The notes under the pieces are model-generated. The model was not told the origin of the DNA. It searched no databases and saw only the letters and a program-made list of their open reading frames with translations. The translations under genes were made by a program, and so were the position numbers. Source: Spirochaetes bacterium ADurb.Bin110 (lineage in GTDB: Bacteria > Spirochaetota > Spirochaetia > Treponematales > Rectinemataceae). Taken from it: a stretch of 19,847 nt of DNA. Each line of letters opens with the position of its first letter. Position 1 is the first letter of the stretch. The stretch is from NCBI GenBank assembly GCA_002070755.1, contig MWDY01000259.1:1-19847 (forward strand), given 5' to 3'. This document shows positions 1 to 8,714 of this stretch, one piece after another.

Positions 1-2
1 AT

Positions 3-2336
3 GGGATGAGTTTGAGGTATGAGGGTGAGGGGAAATATCCAGAGTTAAGGGTTAGTGGATCGGCGGGAGAGCAAGAAGCAAATCTTGATGTAGATTATTT
101 ACAATATGCAGGACAATCGCTAAAGGGTTCAATGACCATCCAATATTCTTCGATAGCTAATCTATTAAAAGATACGAAAGTAAATTATTCATTCCAAAGC
201 ATTGAAACTAATAGGCCAATTATAGAAGGAGGAATTGTAGCTCTAGACAAAAAACTTGAAGTTTCAATTATCACATCATCAATTCCATTAGAAGAAATAT
301 TGCCATCTACTCTCAATATTTCTGGAGATATAGAGTTAAAGGGAAGTGCAACCATTTTAATATCAGGCAAAAAGCTCAATCTTTCTGATATATCTTATCT
401 GGGTCTGCAATTCAACACTAGAAAAGCAGAAATGAAAGGGACATCTTTTTCAGCTTCGGCTGTAATAGGCCTTAAGGGTCCCGCTTTATCCTTGGAATCT
501 GGAGTTTTCTCTTATCAGAACTATAGATTTGAAAACATCAATGCTGAATACAATATAAATACAAAACAAGTCACTTATGATCTGAATTCTAAGATAGTAA
601 TTGGTAAACAATTGCTAAGCACCAGCTTAAAGGGCATAGGCGAAAACATAGATAACTCTATCTTTAAGCCGGATATGGCCCAAAATTTTCATATTATTGG
701 AGATATATTTGAGGCAAAATTCGGATCTAGAGCTATAGATCCTCTCAATTACTCAATTTCTTGTTTAGATCACAACATACAGATCCATCTAAGCCAAACA
801 AACGGGGATAGTATCGATGCATCGATAACTAATATGACAGACTTTGATCTCCTCCTAAATGGTTTATTCAAAGTTAAAGGAAGGGCCAACGGCAAAATCC
901 AAGCCAAAGAACTATCTGCTGACATTGCTTTGGAGAAAATTGATTTAAAATCGCTAGGAGCTTTAATATCAAAAGATATTTTAAGAGATATCTCGGGAGA
1001 CGCCTCGGCTACATTGCATCTCTCTGGAGATATATCAGACCCTAGAATTGAAGGCAGAATCTTATTCAGCGATCTTATTATCGATCCAAATCTATATGTT
1101 CTAGAAAAAATGGGACCTTTCGAGGCAGAAATTACTATAAGTGATGGCGTAGTGGAATTAAGTCCAACAATTGTGAATATTGGAACTGGTGATATTTCCC
1201 TTGCTGCAACAGCGAACCTTGCTAGATGGCAACTCAGCGATATCAAAGTCTTTTTTTCCACTCTTGAAAAAGCTTCTATACGCTTAAAAGGCACTATTGG
1301 CGGGTTGACTACTGATGGTATTTGGATTAAAGGCGATATAAAAGCAGCAATATCTTCAGATTTTATCGAAATTGGCGGGAATATACTTCTTGATAATGGG
1401 GCTCTTGAAGTTGATCCTAATGGTTTTGTTTTCACAGAAAACACCCAATCTCCAGTTTCACCTCTTTATCTCAACCTAACTGTTACATTTGGGAAAAATG
1501 TCCAAATGTATATACCTGGCAAGGATATATCACTTATAAAAGGTACCCTATCTCCGACTTCTATTCTTACGGTGCAGTACGATCAGGCGAAAGGAGATCT
1601 TGCTGTAAATGGTAACATCGAGCTTCGTTCGGGGTACGTATATTATCTCCTCAGAGATTTCTTTATAAAAGAATGCACAATAGAACTTTCAGAAAACCAA
1701 TCCAAATTCAATCCGGTTATGACTGTAATTGCTGAGTTGATGGAGCCCAGCAAGGATGGAATGATCAAAATAACGCTTTCAGCTGATAAATCTCCTATTG
1801 ATAACTTCAATCCAGTATTGTCTTCGGTGCCTCCAAAAAGCCAAATCGAGCTTCTTGCGCTTCTTGGCGGTGGATTAGCATTGTCAGAATTAGCAGAAAA
1901 TACTCCTCTTACATTGAGAGAAGCAGTAATCGCAAGCTCTGAGTTTTTTACACATAATTTGATTTTTAGATCATTCGAACAACGCATTCAAAAGGCTTTG
2001 GGCCTTGATGCTCTTTACCTGCAATCATCTTTTATTCAGCGTTGGCTTCTAGATATTACAGACCAGACTCATAAGGATCAGAATAGTCTATCGAGGTATC
2101 TAATTGGTACGGAGCTTTTTGGAGGAAAATATATAACCGATTCGGCTTTTGCGCATTTTTCTCTTAGGATAGAGCAGAACCCGCTTGAGAAAACTGGATT
2201 TTTGCAATTAAATCCAGAAGTTGGGCTTGAACTGCAATCTCCATTTGGTCTTTTGCAATGGAGTATGTCGTTTGGTAAAGAAGGAATGCCCCTAAATAAT
2301 CAAGACCTTAGTTTGAGTTGGCGTATCAAATTTTAA
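3..2336 (+). CDS. tamB: TamB-family translocation/assembly module protein (DUF490), C-terminal part, 5' truncated by window edge
   Basis: This is the C-terminal portion of a TamB/DUF490 protein, a large periplasmic beta-helical protein anchored in the inner membrane that works with Omp85 proteins and in lipid transport to the outer membrane. The frame is open to the left edge (codon at 3-5, then ATG at 6), so the start shown is probably not the real one. At least 776 residues are visible, and the N-terminal anchor is missing. What is seen is repetitive amphipathic beta-strand sequence rich in alternating Ile/Leu/Gly/Asp, then a Gly-rich turn (LLALLGGGLALSELA) and the conserved-looking tail ending LSLSWRIKF, which resembles an outer-membrane beta-signal. 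bamA follows 18 nt downstream, the usual tamB/Omp85 pairing in spirochaetes. Identity is inferred from sequence style, the C-terminal block and the neighbour. Confidence 0.85.
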   Translation, partial: GMSLRYEGEGKYPELRVSGSAGEQEANLDVDYLQYAGQSLKGSMTIQYSSIANLLKDTKVNYSFQSIETNRPIIEGGIVALDKKLEVSIITSSIPLEEILPSTLNISGDIELKGSATILISGKKLNLSDISYLGLQFNTRKAEMKGTSFSASAVIGLKGPALSLESGVFSYQNYRFENINAEYNINTKQVTYDLNSKIVIGKQLLSTSLKGIGENIDNSIFKPDMAQNFHIIGDIFEAKFGSRAIDPLNYSISCLDHNIQIHLSQTNGDSIDASITNMTDFDLLLNGLFKVKGRANGKIQAKELSADIALEKIDLKSLGALISKDILRDISGDASATLHLSGDISDPRIEGRILFSDLIIDPNLYVLEKMGPFEAEITISDGVVELSPTIVNIGTGDISLAATANLARWQLSDIKVFFSTLEKASIRLKGTIGGLTTDGIWIKGDIKAAISSDFIEIGGNILLDNGALEVDPNGFVFTENTQSPVSPLYLNLTVTFGKNVQMYIPGKDISLIKGTLSPTSILTVQYDQAKGDLAVNGNIELRSGYVYYLLRDFFIKECTIELSENQSKFNPVMTVIAELMEPSKDGMIKITLSADKSPIDNFNPVLSSVPPKSQIELLALLGGGLALSELAENTPLTLREAVIASSEFFTHNLIFRSFEQRIQKALGLDALYLQSSFIQRWLLDITDQTHKDQNSLSRYLIGTELFGGKYITDSAFAHFSLRIEQNPLEKTGFLQLNPEVGLELQSPFGLLQWSMSFGKEGMPLNNQDLSLSWRIKF

Positions 2337-2354
2337 ATAAATACTGGAGCGGCA

Positions 2355-4907
2355 ATGAAATATTCGCACAGGCTTTTCATCTCAATTGTAATGATTTTTT
2401 GTGCTTTTCAAGTAATTTACTCTCAGACATCGGCACAGGAGCTTGCTCAGCAAGATAATTCTCAGGATTGGTTTTGGAACAAAAAAATAGCTGGATTTAG
2501 ATGGGATGGATTACATTATGCAAACCGAAATGACCTCGATTCCATGCTGCGTGACTACGTAGGAACATCTTTTACAGAGAGTATTTGGATAGAAATCCAA
2601 GCAAAGCTTTATGCACTCGATTGGTTTGAGAGCATTGAGTCGATAGCGTTACCAGCTGGAGATGAAGAGAACAGAATAATAATCAAATTTATAGTAATTG
2701 AAAAACCTTCTATCAGCTCGATAAAAGTCATTGGAAATAGCTCTATCAGAACCTCGGAATTGCTAGATGTCGCTTCTTCGAAAACTGGAGCAATTTTTAA
2801 TGAAGAGAAAGCAAAAGCTGACGCGCTCGCGATCCAAAAACTCTACCTGCAGAAAGGTTTTCCAGATGCAAAAGTGGAATATGAAAAGAATTTGGCTCCA
2901 GGAGACTCCAACCTAATAATACTGACTTTCAAGGTAACCGAAGGAACAGCTGTTGTTGTAAGAAAGATTGAGTTCTCTGGCAATTCGGCATTTTCTTCTA
3001 AGACTCTCAAAGGCCAGGTAACGCTTAAGGAAGCCGGGCTTTTTCAGAAAGCCGCATACGAAGAATCAAAACTGGCTGAAAGCCGGACAGCCTTAGAGGA
3101 TTATTATGCATCCAAGGGATATATAGATGCAAAAATCATAGATGTAATCAAGAATTATTCCAAAGATGAAAAGGACAAGAAGAATTATATCGATATCACT
3201 TTTGTTATTGCTGAGGGCAAACAATGGAGGTTCGGTGATATTGTTTTTGAAGGCAACACCATATTTTCTACATCTCGTCTAGCTTCTCTGATATCTCTAA
3301 AACAGAACGAACCCATAAATCTAAAACGTCTTCTTACTGACAAACAAAAAATAGATGATCTATATTATGAATCCGGATATATTTTCAATACTATAACAAT
3401 GACTGAAGTTCGCGATGAACAGGCAGGAAAAATCTCATTCAAGATCTCGATAATCGAAAGGGATAGGGCTCATATTGAGAGTATCACCTTTAAGGGCAAT
3501 ACAAAGACAAAGGATTATGTCATTGCAAGAGAAATACCGCTCGAAGCAGGAGAAGTATTTTCGAAGACCAAAATCATCGATGGATTACGAAATCTATATA
3601 GCCTTCAATACTTCTCATCTATCGAGCCAGAGATACATCAAGGAAGCGTCCTAGACCTTATGGACCTAGTCATAAATGTAGAGGAAATGAGTACGGCTCA
3701 AATCCAATTCGGTCTTACCCTCTCAGGGCTTGGTCAGTCATCTGCTTTCCCTATTTCTGGCTTCGTAAAATTTAGCGATTTGAATCTTGGAGGCACTGGA
3801 AAAAACCTTCAGGTCAATATGACACTCTCTCCAGATGAACAGAGCCTAGAGACTTCATTCGGTCAGAGCTGGCTTTTCAATAAGCGTATATCTCAGAGTC
3901 TTAGTTTTAGCATAGAGCATTCAGTCCTTCAGACTGCTCAGGATTCCATCGCTCCTATTTTCTCTGAAGAGGACATTCCAGATCCTTTTATTGCGCTTGG
4001 AAGTGGATCTAATGAGTGGGATGGCCTCCTTTCGTCGGTTCCAGACTCATACTTGATGGATTACGATGATTATTCTTTTGGCCTTGGGTATTCTATGGGG
4101 TATGTTCACAAAATACCACAGGGAGATATTGGAATTGCGGCAGGAGTATCTTCAGGCCTTGACATGTCTTCCTATGACAGTACCAAATATCGCCCTTACG
4201 AAAAAGAAATGCGCGACTATAATGGCCAATGGGTATTGAAGAATTCCATTTTTGGTCGTGTATATCTGAATAAGTTGGACTACTGGTATAACCCTGGGAA
4301 TGGGTACTTTCTAAGTGAGCGTCTTGCTTACACGGGATTATTACCAATAGAACGTCAATTCTATATCAGATCTGATACACGTGCTGAATTATATGCCACA
4401 CTTTTTTCCATTCCTTTCTCAAGTACTTGGGTATTCTCACCAGTTCTCGGTGTTCACAGTGGGGTTCAGGCACTTTTGCCTCAACCATGGAATTCGCTAA
4501 AAGTTACAAAAGACTGGGTATATATTGATGGCACATTCAATGTGAGAGGTTGGAAATCTTTATACAACGGGCACGGAATCCTTGTATGGGAAAACTGGCT
4601 AGAGCTTCATCTTCCTCTTGTCCCTCAGATCCTCAGTTTCGATGGGTTTTTCGACGCTGGAGCAATGATGACTGAGAATGGCTGGCTTGATATGACCCTT
4701 GATTCGCCGGTTTCTACAAAAAGCAATACTCTAGGATGGAATAATTTTGCCTTTTCTGTTGGTTTTGGAGCTCGATTTATGATTCCTCAGTTTCCTTTTA
4801 GATTTTATCTTGCGAAGCGTTTCGTATATGATGGTTCTAAAGTTGAGTGGAAGACCAAAGAAGGTTCTTTCGATTTTGTCTTGAGCATTACACAGCCGCT
4901 CTATTGA
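2355..4907 (+). CDS. bamA: Outer membrane protein assembly factor BamA (Omp85)
   Basis: This is the central Omp85 component that folds beta-barrel proteins into the outer membrane. The 850-residue product starts with a Sec signal peptide (residues 1 to about 23, hydrophobic core ISIVMIFCAF, likely cleavage near YS-QT or SA-Q). Five POTRA domains follow at about 45-118, 119-198, 199-288, 290-370 and 371-445, each with a recognisable strand-helix-helix pattern and turns such as IGNSSI, FSGNSAF, FEGNTIF and FKGNTKT. A barrel of about 400 residues follows. The loop-6 motif appears as VRGW at residues 730-733 (the family norm is VRGF), and the protein ends TQPLY with a terminal aromatic residue. 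A GGAG Shine-Dalgarno lies at 2345-2348, 6 nt before the ATG. The gene is 18 nt after tamB, probably co-transcribed. No skp/ompH gene follows, unlike the arrangement I recall from Treponema pallidum. Confidence 0.95.
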   Translation: MKYSHRLFISIVMIFCAFQVIYSQTSAQELAQQDNSQDWFWNKKIAGFRWDGLHYANRNDLDSMLRDYVGTSFTESIWIEIQAKLYALDWFESIESIALPAGDEENRIIIKFIVIEKPSISSIKVIGNSSIRTSELLDVASSKTGAIFNEEKAKADALAIQKLYLQKGFPDAKVEYEKNLAPGDSNLIILTFKVTEGTAVVVRKIEFSGNSAFSSKTLKGQVTLKEAGLFQKAAYEESKLAESRTALEDYYASKGYIDAKIIDVIKNYSKDEKDKKNYIDITFVIAEGKQWRFGDIVFEGNTIFSTSRLASLISLKQNEPINLKRLLTDKQKIDDLYYESGYIFNTITMTEVRDEQAGKISFKISIIERDRAHIESITFKGNTKTKDYVIAREIPLEAGEVFSKTKIIDGLRNLYSLQYFSSIEPEIHQGSVLDLMDLVINVEEMSTAQIQFGLTLSGLGQSSAFPISGFVKFSDLNLGGTGKNLQVNMTLSPDEQSLETSFGQSWLFNKRISQSLSFSIEHSVLQTAQDSIAPIFSEEDIPDPFIALGSGSNEWDGLLSSVPDSYLMDYDDYSFGLGYSMGYVHKIPQGDIGIAAGVSSGLDMSSYDSTKYRPYEKEMRDYNGQWVLKNSIFGRVYLNKLDYWYNPGNGYFLSERLAYTGLLPIERQFYIRSDTRAELYATLFSIPFSSTWVFSPVLGVHSGVQALLPQPWNSLKVTKDWVYIDGTFNVRGWKSLYNGHGILVWENWLELHLPLVPQILSFDGFFDAGAMMTENGWLDMTLDSPVSTKSNTLGWNNFAFSVGFGARFMIPQFPFRFYLAKRFVYDGSKVEWKTKEGSFDFVLSITQPLY

Positions 4908-4997
4908 TTCATATAGAATTCATATTCATATATAGGCCTATGCAATACAATAAGGCTGCTTCTTGTACTATGAGAAGCAGCCCTCTATAATGTCTTC
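4908..4997 (+). other. bamA-mutS intergenic region with a 10-bp perfect hairpin
   Basis: The 90-nt gap holds a perfect 10-bp inverted repeat (GGCTGCTTCT at 4954-4963, AGAAGCAGCC at 4973-4982) with a 9-nt loop. No run of T follows it on the + strand, and on the - strand only a loose T-rich tract does, so it is not a textbook intrinsic terminator. It could still end bamA mRNA, protect its 3' end, or bind a regulator, because the proposed -35 element of mutS sits across its loop. Confidence 0.6.
4963..4991 (+). promoter_or_regulatory. Candidate sigma-70 promoter of mutS, start site at or next to the ATG
   Basis: A perfect -10 box TATAAT lies at 4986-4991. Seventeen nt upstream is TTGTAC (4963-4968), a weak -35 that keeps the TTG. 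The expected transcription start, about 7 nt after the -10, is 4997-4999, which coincides with the mutS ATG at 4998. No Shine-Dalgarno is seen before that ATG, which fits a leaderless message. Confidence 0.5.
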
Positions 4998-7583
4998 ATG
5001 TCTAAATCGGACTCGATGCTCGATCAATATCGCAGAATAAAAGCTAAGCATCGCGACGAAATTCTCTTTTTTAGATTGGGCGATTTTTACGAAATGTTCA
5101 ATGAAGACGCTCAAGAAGCGAGTGCTATTCTCGATCTTACTTTAACCAAGCGACAAGGTCTTCCTATGTGCGGAATTCCTTATCATGCCGCCAAAGCCTA
5201 TATTGCTCGACTTCTTAAGGCCGGGAAAAAAGTAGCAATTTGCGAACAAAAGGCACTTTCTAATAATAAGCGCGGTCTTATGGATCGCGAAGTTGTAGAA
5301 GTTATTACACCGGGTACTGCATTAGAAGATGATTATCTAGAACAGGGCACAAATAATTATCTAGCAGACATCTGCATAATTGATCAAAGGCTTTGTATTG
5401 CTTATCTAGATGTATCCACAGGTGAATTTAGAGCTTTTTCTTTGGTTTTCAATAGAGAAATAGTAGCAGAGACAATTAGAGCCGAATTATATCGCTTGGC
5501 ACCTCGTGAGATCATAGTTCAGCAATCTATTCTTGATCAACCCAAGCTTCTTCAGGTTATACGCGAGTGTGATTCAATCATAGAAGCCCAGCCGGATTGG
5601 GTCTATGATATTTCGCACTCGCTTGACATACTTAAGAAAAAATTCGGTATTGTATCTCTAAAGGGTTTCGGCTTCGAGGATAATGCTCCTGAAATTGCAG
5701 CTGCAGGTAATTTACTTGAATATGTACAAGAAATGATACATAAGAATTGTCCTCATATTCGAGCTTTGCTTCCTTATGAAGAAAAAGAATTTGTGCTCTT
5801 GGATGAAGCTACAAAAAGAAACTTGGAACTTGTAAAGAATCTCAGTGATTCTAGTAAGAGAGATACTGTTATCGAGGTCATAGATAAAACCAAAACCGCT
5901 GGTGGAGCTCGTCTTCTGCGCCAATGGCTCTTTCAACCTCTTAGAATTCGCGAGAAGATCGAAGAGCGCTTAGAAGCAATTTCATTTTTATACCATAATC
6001 AAATACTACTGAGAGATATACGAAAGTTACTCTATGGAATTCTTGATATAGAGAGATTGATATCCCGCCTTGCTGTCGATAAGGCTCATGCTAGAGATCT
6101 AAGAGCTATTCATGATTCAATCAATATAGGAATCAACCTTTTTGCTCTGATAGCATCTGCTCAAGCTCCTTTAGAGATCACTTCAAGGATGAGCAAGGAG
6201 CAACTTGAAGCTTGTAAGCATGTTATCGATATCATAGAAAAAACTATCTTGGATGATCCATCTATTCTGTTGACCGAAGGCAATCTTATAAGGAATGGCT
6301 ATGACAAAGAGCTTGATGATCTGAGGAATCTGCATAAAAACACTCAGAAGGTCCTTGAAGACTACCTTAAAGATGAGAAAAAGCAAACCGGGATTCAAAA
6401 TCTACGGATAAGATATAACAGAATAATTGGTTATTACATTGAGGTGACAAAAGGAAATCTTGCGAATGTTCCTTCTCATTTCATTCGCAGACAATCGCTG
6501 GTTGGGGCAGAGCGTTATACTACTGATCGATTAGCAGAACTTGAGAGCAAGATCAATGGAGCGCAGGAGCGCATTGTTGAGATTGAGAAGAATATTTTTA
6601 TCGAGATAAGAGATAGCTTAAAACAATTTATCCCAGCGTTGCTAGAATGCGCCTCAGAAATATCAAGGATAGACTGCTTGGCATCACTGGCGCAGACTGC
6701 AACGGAGCAAGGTTACACAAGACCTCAAATTGAAGAAGATGAAGATATAGAGATAATAAATGGCCGACATCCGGTAGTAGAAATCTGTTTGCCTTATGGA
6801 GATTTTGTACCAAATTCAATCACGCTTTCTCGAAATAGCCACTGGTTTATATTGATAACAGGTCCTAATATGGCTGGCAAATCTACTGTGCTTCGGCAAA
6901 CAGCACTCATTGTGCTTCTTGCTCATATAGGCAGTTTTGTGCCAGCTGAATCAGCAAAGATAGGGCTCGTAGACAAGATTTATTGCCGCGTCGGCGCCCA
7001 GGACAATCTAGCTAGAGGGGAGAGCACTTTTCTGGTTGAAATGCATGAGACCGCTTTTATCCTCAACACTGCGACTGAGAAAAGCCTTGTGATTATGGAT
7101 GAAGTGGGCAGGGGGACTGGGACTCTGGATGGAGTTTCGATAGCTTGGGCGGTAAGTGAGTATCTTATAAATAGAATCAGATGCCGAACACTTTTTGCAA
7201 CTCATTATCATGAGCTTACAACTATGACAATGCCAGGGATGCGCAACATGCGAATGGTCGCAATCGAGCAGGATGGTAATATATCTTTTCCAAAAAGGCT
7301 TGAGGATGGTGCTTCAAGCGGTTCTTATGGCATACACGTCGCTAATCTTGCTGGATTGCCAAAAGAGGTTATCATAAGAGCTTCTGAAGTTGAATCGCAT
7401 TTTAATTATATGGAGCAAGCATTAAAAGAAGAAAAAGCCGAAGAAACCGCGCTTCCTTCTTATGAATTATTTAGCACCGAGGATATTGTCATAGAGACAT
7501 TGAAAAATATAGATCCAAACAATATTACGCCAATTAAAGCTCTTCAAATTCTATCCAATCTCATTGAGAGATTGAAGCAATGA
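4998..7583 (+). CDS. mutS: DNA mismatch repair protein MutS
   Basis: MutS is the mismatch-recognition ATPase of methyl-independent or methyl-directed repair. It scans DNA as a dimer and recruits MutL. The 861 residues match the usual length of about 855. The N-terminus carries the mismatch-wedging Phe-x-Glu in GDFYEMF (F30, E32), so the ATG at 4998 gives a normal start. Connector, lever and clamp regions fill the middle. The ABC-type ATPase has Walker A GPNMAGKST (622-630), STFLVEMHETA just after it, and Walker B with D701-E702 followed by GRGTGTLDG (GRGTSTxDG is more usual). The C-terminal NITPIKALQILSNL segment is the typical MutS dimerisation tail. No ribosome-binding site is visible upstream. 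comF starts 8 nt after the stop. mutL is not in this window. Confidence 0.97.
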   Translation: MSKSDSMLDQYRRIKAKHRDEILFFRLGDFYEMFNEDAQEASAILDLTLTKRQGLPMCGIPYHAAKAYIARLLKAGKKVAICEQKALSNNKRGLMDREVVEVITPGTALEDDYLEQGTNNYLADICIIDQRLCIAYLDVSTGEFRAFSLVFNREIVAETIRAELYRLAPREIIVQQSILDQPKLLQVIRECDSIIEAQPDWVYDISHSLDILKKKFGIVSLKGFGFEDNAPEIAAAGNLLEYVQEMIHKNCPHIRALLPYEEKEFVLLDEATKRNLELVKNLSDSSKRDTVIEVIDKTKTAGGARLLRQWLFQPLRIREKIEERLEAISFLYHNQILLRDIRKLLYGILDIERLISRLAVDKAHARDLRAIHDSINIGINLFALIASAQAPLEITSRMSKEQLEACKHVIDIIEKTILDDPSILLTEGNLIRNGYDKELDDLRNLHKNTQKVLEDYLKDEKKQTGIQNLRIRYNRIIGYYIEVTKGNLANVPSHFIRRQSLVGAERYTTDRLAELESKINGAQERIVEIEKNIFIEIRDSLKQFIPALLECASEISRIDCLASLAQTATEQGYTRPQIEEDEDIEIINGRHPVVEICLPYGDFVPNSITLSRNSHWFILITGPNMAGKSTVLRQTALIVLLAHIGSFVPAESAKIGLVDKIYCRVGAQDNLARGESTFLVEMHETAFILNTATEKSLVIMDEVGRGTGTLDGVSIAWAVSEYLINRIRCRTLFATHYHELTTMTMPGMRNMRMVAIEQDGNISFPKRLEDGASSGSYGIHVANLAGLPKEVIIRASEVESHFNYMEQALKEEKAEETALPSYELFSTEDIVIETLKNIDPNNITPIKALQILSNLIERLKQ

Positions 7584-7591
7584 TATGAATA

Positions 7592-8329
7592 ATGAGCGAT
7601 TATTTGATGATGAATTTGATATTCAGGAAAGCTAAAGACCAGACTCTCGATTTTATATTTCCCCAACACTGCGTTCTATGTGGATCAATCGTGAAAACAG
7701 TGCCCTGGTTCCCTGCACCCCTCTGTTCTTCTTGTGAACAAGCCTTAGAGTCTATCAAGGGTCCACGCTGCAAGCACTGTGGAAGAGAGCTTATCAGCGA
7801 GCAGGAATTTTGTATGGACTGTCACAATTTACAGACTTCGTTGAGAGGCATAATCCCAATATTCAATTTTCGTGGCAATGCGGCTAATCTAATCTATGCA
7901 TTTAAAACGGGTCAGCGTATTTCTTTGGCTCGCTATTTCGCTTATCGTATTTCTTTGCTTGATGAATTGGCGGGAAATACCGTTAGTTCTGCATGTCTTG
8001 TCCCCGTGCCTCCAAGGCTTGAAAAATTGAAATCTGGCAAATTTGACCAAGTAGGTGTTATAGCAGAATCACTTATGGAGTTTGGCTTTCATTATGAAAA
8101 GATGCTGTCAAGATTACCAGGAAGCAGTCAACAAAAATTGCTAGATCGTGCTGGCCGCCTTAAGAATGCTTCGCTATCTTATACACTCTTATCTGATAAA
8201 AAAATAATGGAAAGAATAATCTTGCTCGATGATGTTTGTACCACAGGAGCAACTCTTGAAGCCTGCACAAGACTATTGATGCAAAATGGGAATGAAGTTG
8301 CCGGTGCAGTAGTCCTTGCTGCTGATTAG
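7592..8329 (+). CDS. comF: ComF-family phosphoribosyltransferase with N-terminal double zinc ribbon
   Basis: ComF-type proteins (ComFC, E. coli GntX) have a type I phosphoribosyltransferase fold. ComFC takes part in DNA uptake in competent bacteria, but many non-competent bacteria keep the gene and its substrate is unsettled. The N-terminus shows four CxxC pairs, C27/C30, C45/C48, C60/C63 and C74/C77, which form two zinc ribbons. The C-terminal half has the PRPP-binding loop IILLDDVCTTGAT (209-221) and PVPPRLEKLKSGKFDQ, both typical. At 245 residues the length is normal. The start could be ATG 7592, or 7607/7610; none has a strong Shine-Dalgarno, and the 8-nt spacing from mutS suggests coupling. 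No other competence genes are near, so a role in transformation is not supported here. Confidence 0.88.
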   Translation: MSDYLMMNLIFRKAKDQTLDFIFPQHCVLCGSIVKTVPWFPAPLCSSCEQALESIKGPRCKHCGRELISEQEFCMDCHNLQTSLRGIIPIFNFRGNAANLIYAFKTGQRISLARYFAYRISLLDELAGNTVSSACLVPVPPRLEKLKSGKFDQVGVIAESLMEFGFHYEKMLSRLPGSSQQKLLDRAGRLKNASLSYTLLSDKKIMERIILLDDVCTTGATLEACTRLLMQNGNEVAGAVVLAAD

Positions 8330-8351
8330 ACTTAATATGCAAGAGCGAATC

Positions 8352-8380
8352 TTGACGAAAGATGTAAGAATATCTATAAT
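8352..8380 (+). promoter_or_regulatory. Strong sigma-70 promoter of the rimP-nusA-infB operon
   Basis: TTGACG (8352-8357) and TATAAT (8375-8380) are separated by exactly 17 nt, which is one mismatch from consensus over 12 positions. The expected start is near 8387. It lies 22 nt after the comF stop and is the best promoter match I see in the window. It would drive the long leader and the whole operon. Confidence 0.8.
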
Positions 8381-8386
8381 AACATC

Positions 8387-8714
8387 ATAATAAAGTCTGA
8401 GAGATTCTTTTTTGCGGCATGCGGGAAGAGTCGTGCAAACGGCTCTTTTTTTATTCCCTCTATATAGTGGGAAATAGAGCGGCTACTATTGAACATTTAG
8501 CAAATGTTTTGGAGCTAGCCGACCTGCCTAGCAGGAAATCCGCCAAAAGCGGTTTCTCTGCGGATATGCGCTTCCGTTTGAGCTTAACAATCGTTGACAT
8601 AGAAGATAGAAGCACATCGCCAAAAGAAGGCAGAATAAATAGGCCAGTTTGGCTTAAGTCCGAATGACTTTAAAGTCGAGCTTTATGCCAAAGAAAAGGG
8701 GTGGATGGAAAGGA
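8387..8714 (+). promoter_or_regulatory. Long structured 5' leader of the rimP-nusA-infB operon
   Basis: About 330 nt separate the predicted start site from the preferred rimP ATG. No convincing protein is encoded. The stretch holds an intrinsic terminator (8426-8452) and then a chain of stems. These are CGGCTA/TAGCCG (8480-8485 with 8516-8521) enclosing AACATTT/AAATGTT (8492-8498 with 8502-8508), CCTGC/GCAGG (8523-8527 with 8531-8535), and CCGC/GCGG extended by an A-T run with one bulge (8536-8543 with 8549-8555). ATCCGC (8538-8543) could pair instead with GCGGAT at 8560-8565. From about 8580 to 8690 I see little. An 82-codon open frame (8419-8667) crosses the terminator and is judged non-coding. 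I recognise no known riboswitch class. Confidence 0.6.
8426..8452 (+). terminator. Intrinsic terminator / attenuator in the rimP leader
   Basis: AAGAGTCG (8426-8433) pairs with CGGCTCTT (8440-8447) through 8 bp with one G-U, around a 6-nt loop, and is followed directly by more T residues up to 8452. It lies about 40-65 nt downstream of the predicted start site and before rimP, so it either ends a short RNA or acts as an attenuator. The left arm (AAGAGTC, 8426-8432) can also pair with GATTCTT at 8403-8409, a mutually exclusive antiterminator-like fold. It may also stop read-through from comF. Confidence 0.75.

Noticed and set aside
770..1444. Long minus-strand open frame inside tamB (224 codons)
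   Set aside because: Shadow of the tamB reading frame; low-complexity Ser/Ile-rich translation, no promoter or ribosome-binding site, no recognisable domain.
2313..2341. Promoter between tamB and bamA
   Set aside because: TTGAGT and an AT-rich block do not give an acceptable -10 at proper spacing; co-transcription with tamB is simpler.
8480..8521. tRNA-like fold (GGCTA...TAGCC closing stem)
   Set aside because: Far too short for a tRNA and no T-loop GTTCRA motif or anticodon arm.
8419..8667. 82-codon open frame between comF and rimP, overlapping a possible rimP ATG by ATGA
   Set aside because: It runs straight through the terminator stem and T-run, has no Shine-Dalgarno, resembles no protein I know, and spans several perfect hairpins; a structured leader explains it better.
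8664..8714. N-terminal extension of RimP from ATG 8664 or 8685
   Set aside because: RimP homology and usual length begin at 8715; the extra residues are a basic tail without family support and the upstream ATGs have no clear ribosome-binding site. Not excluded.
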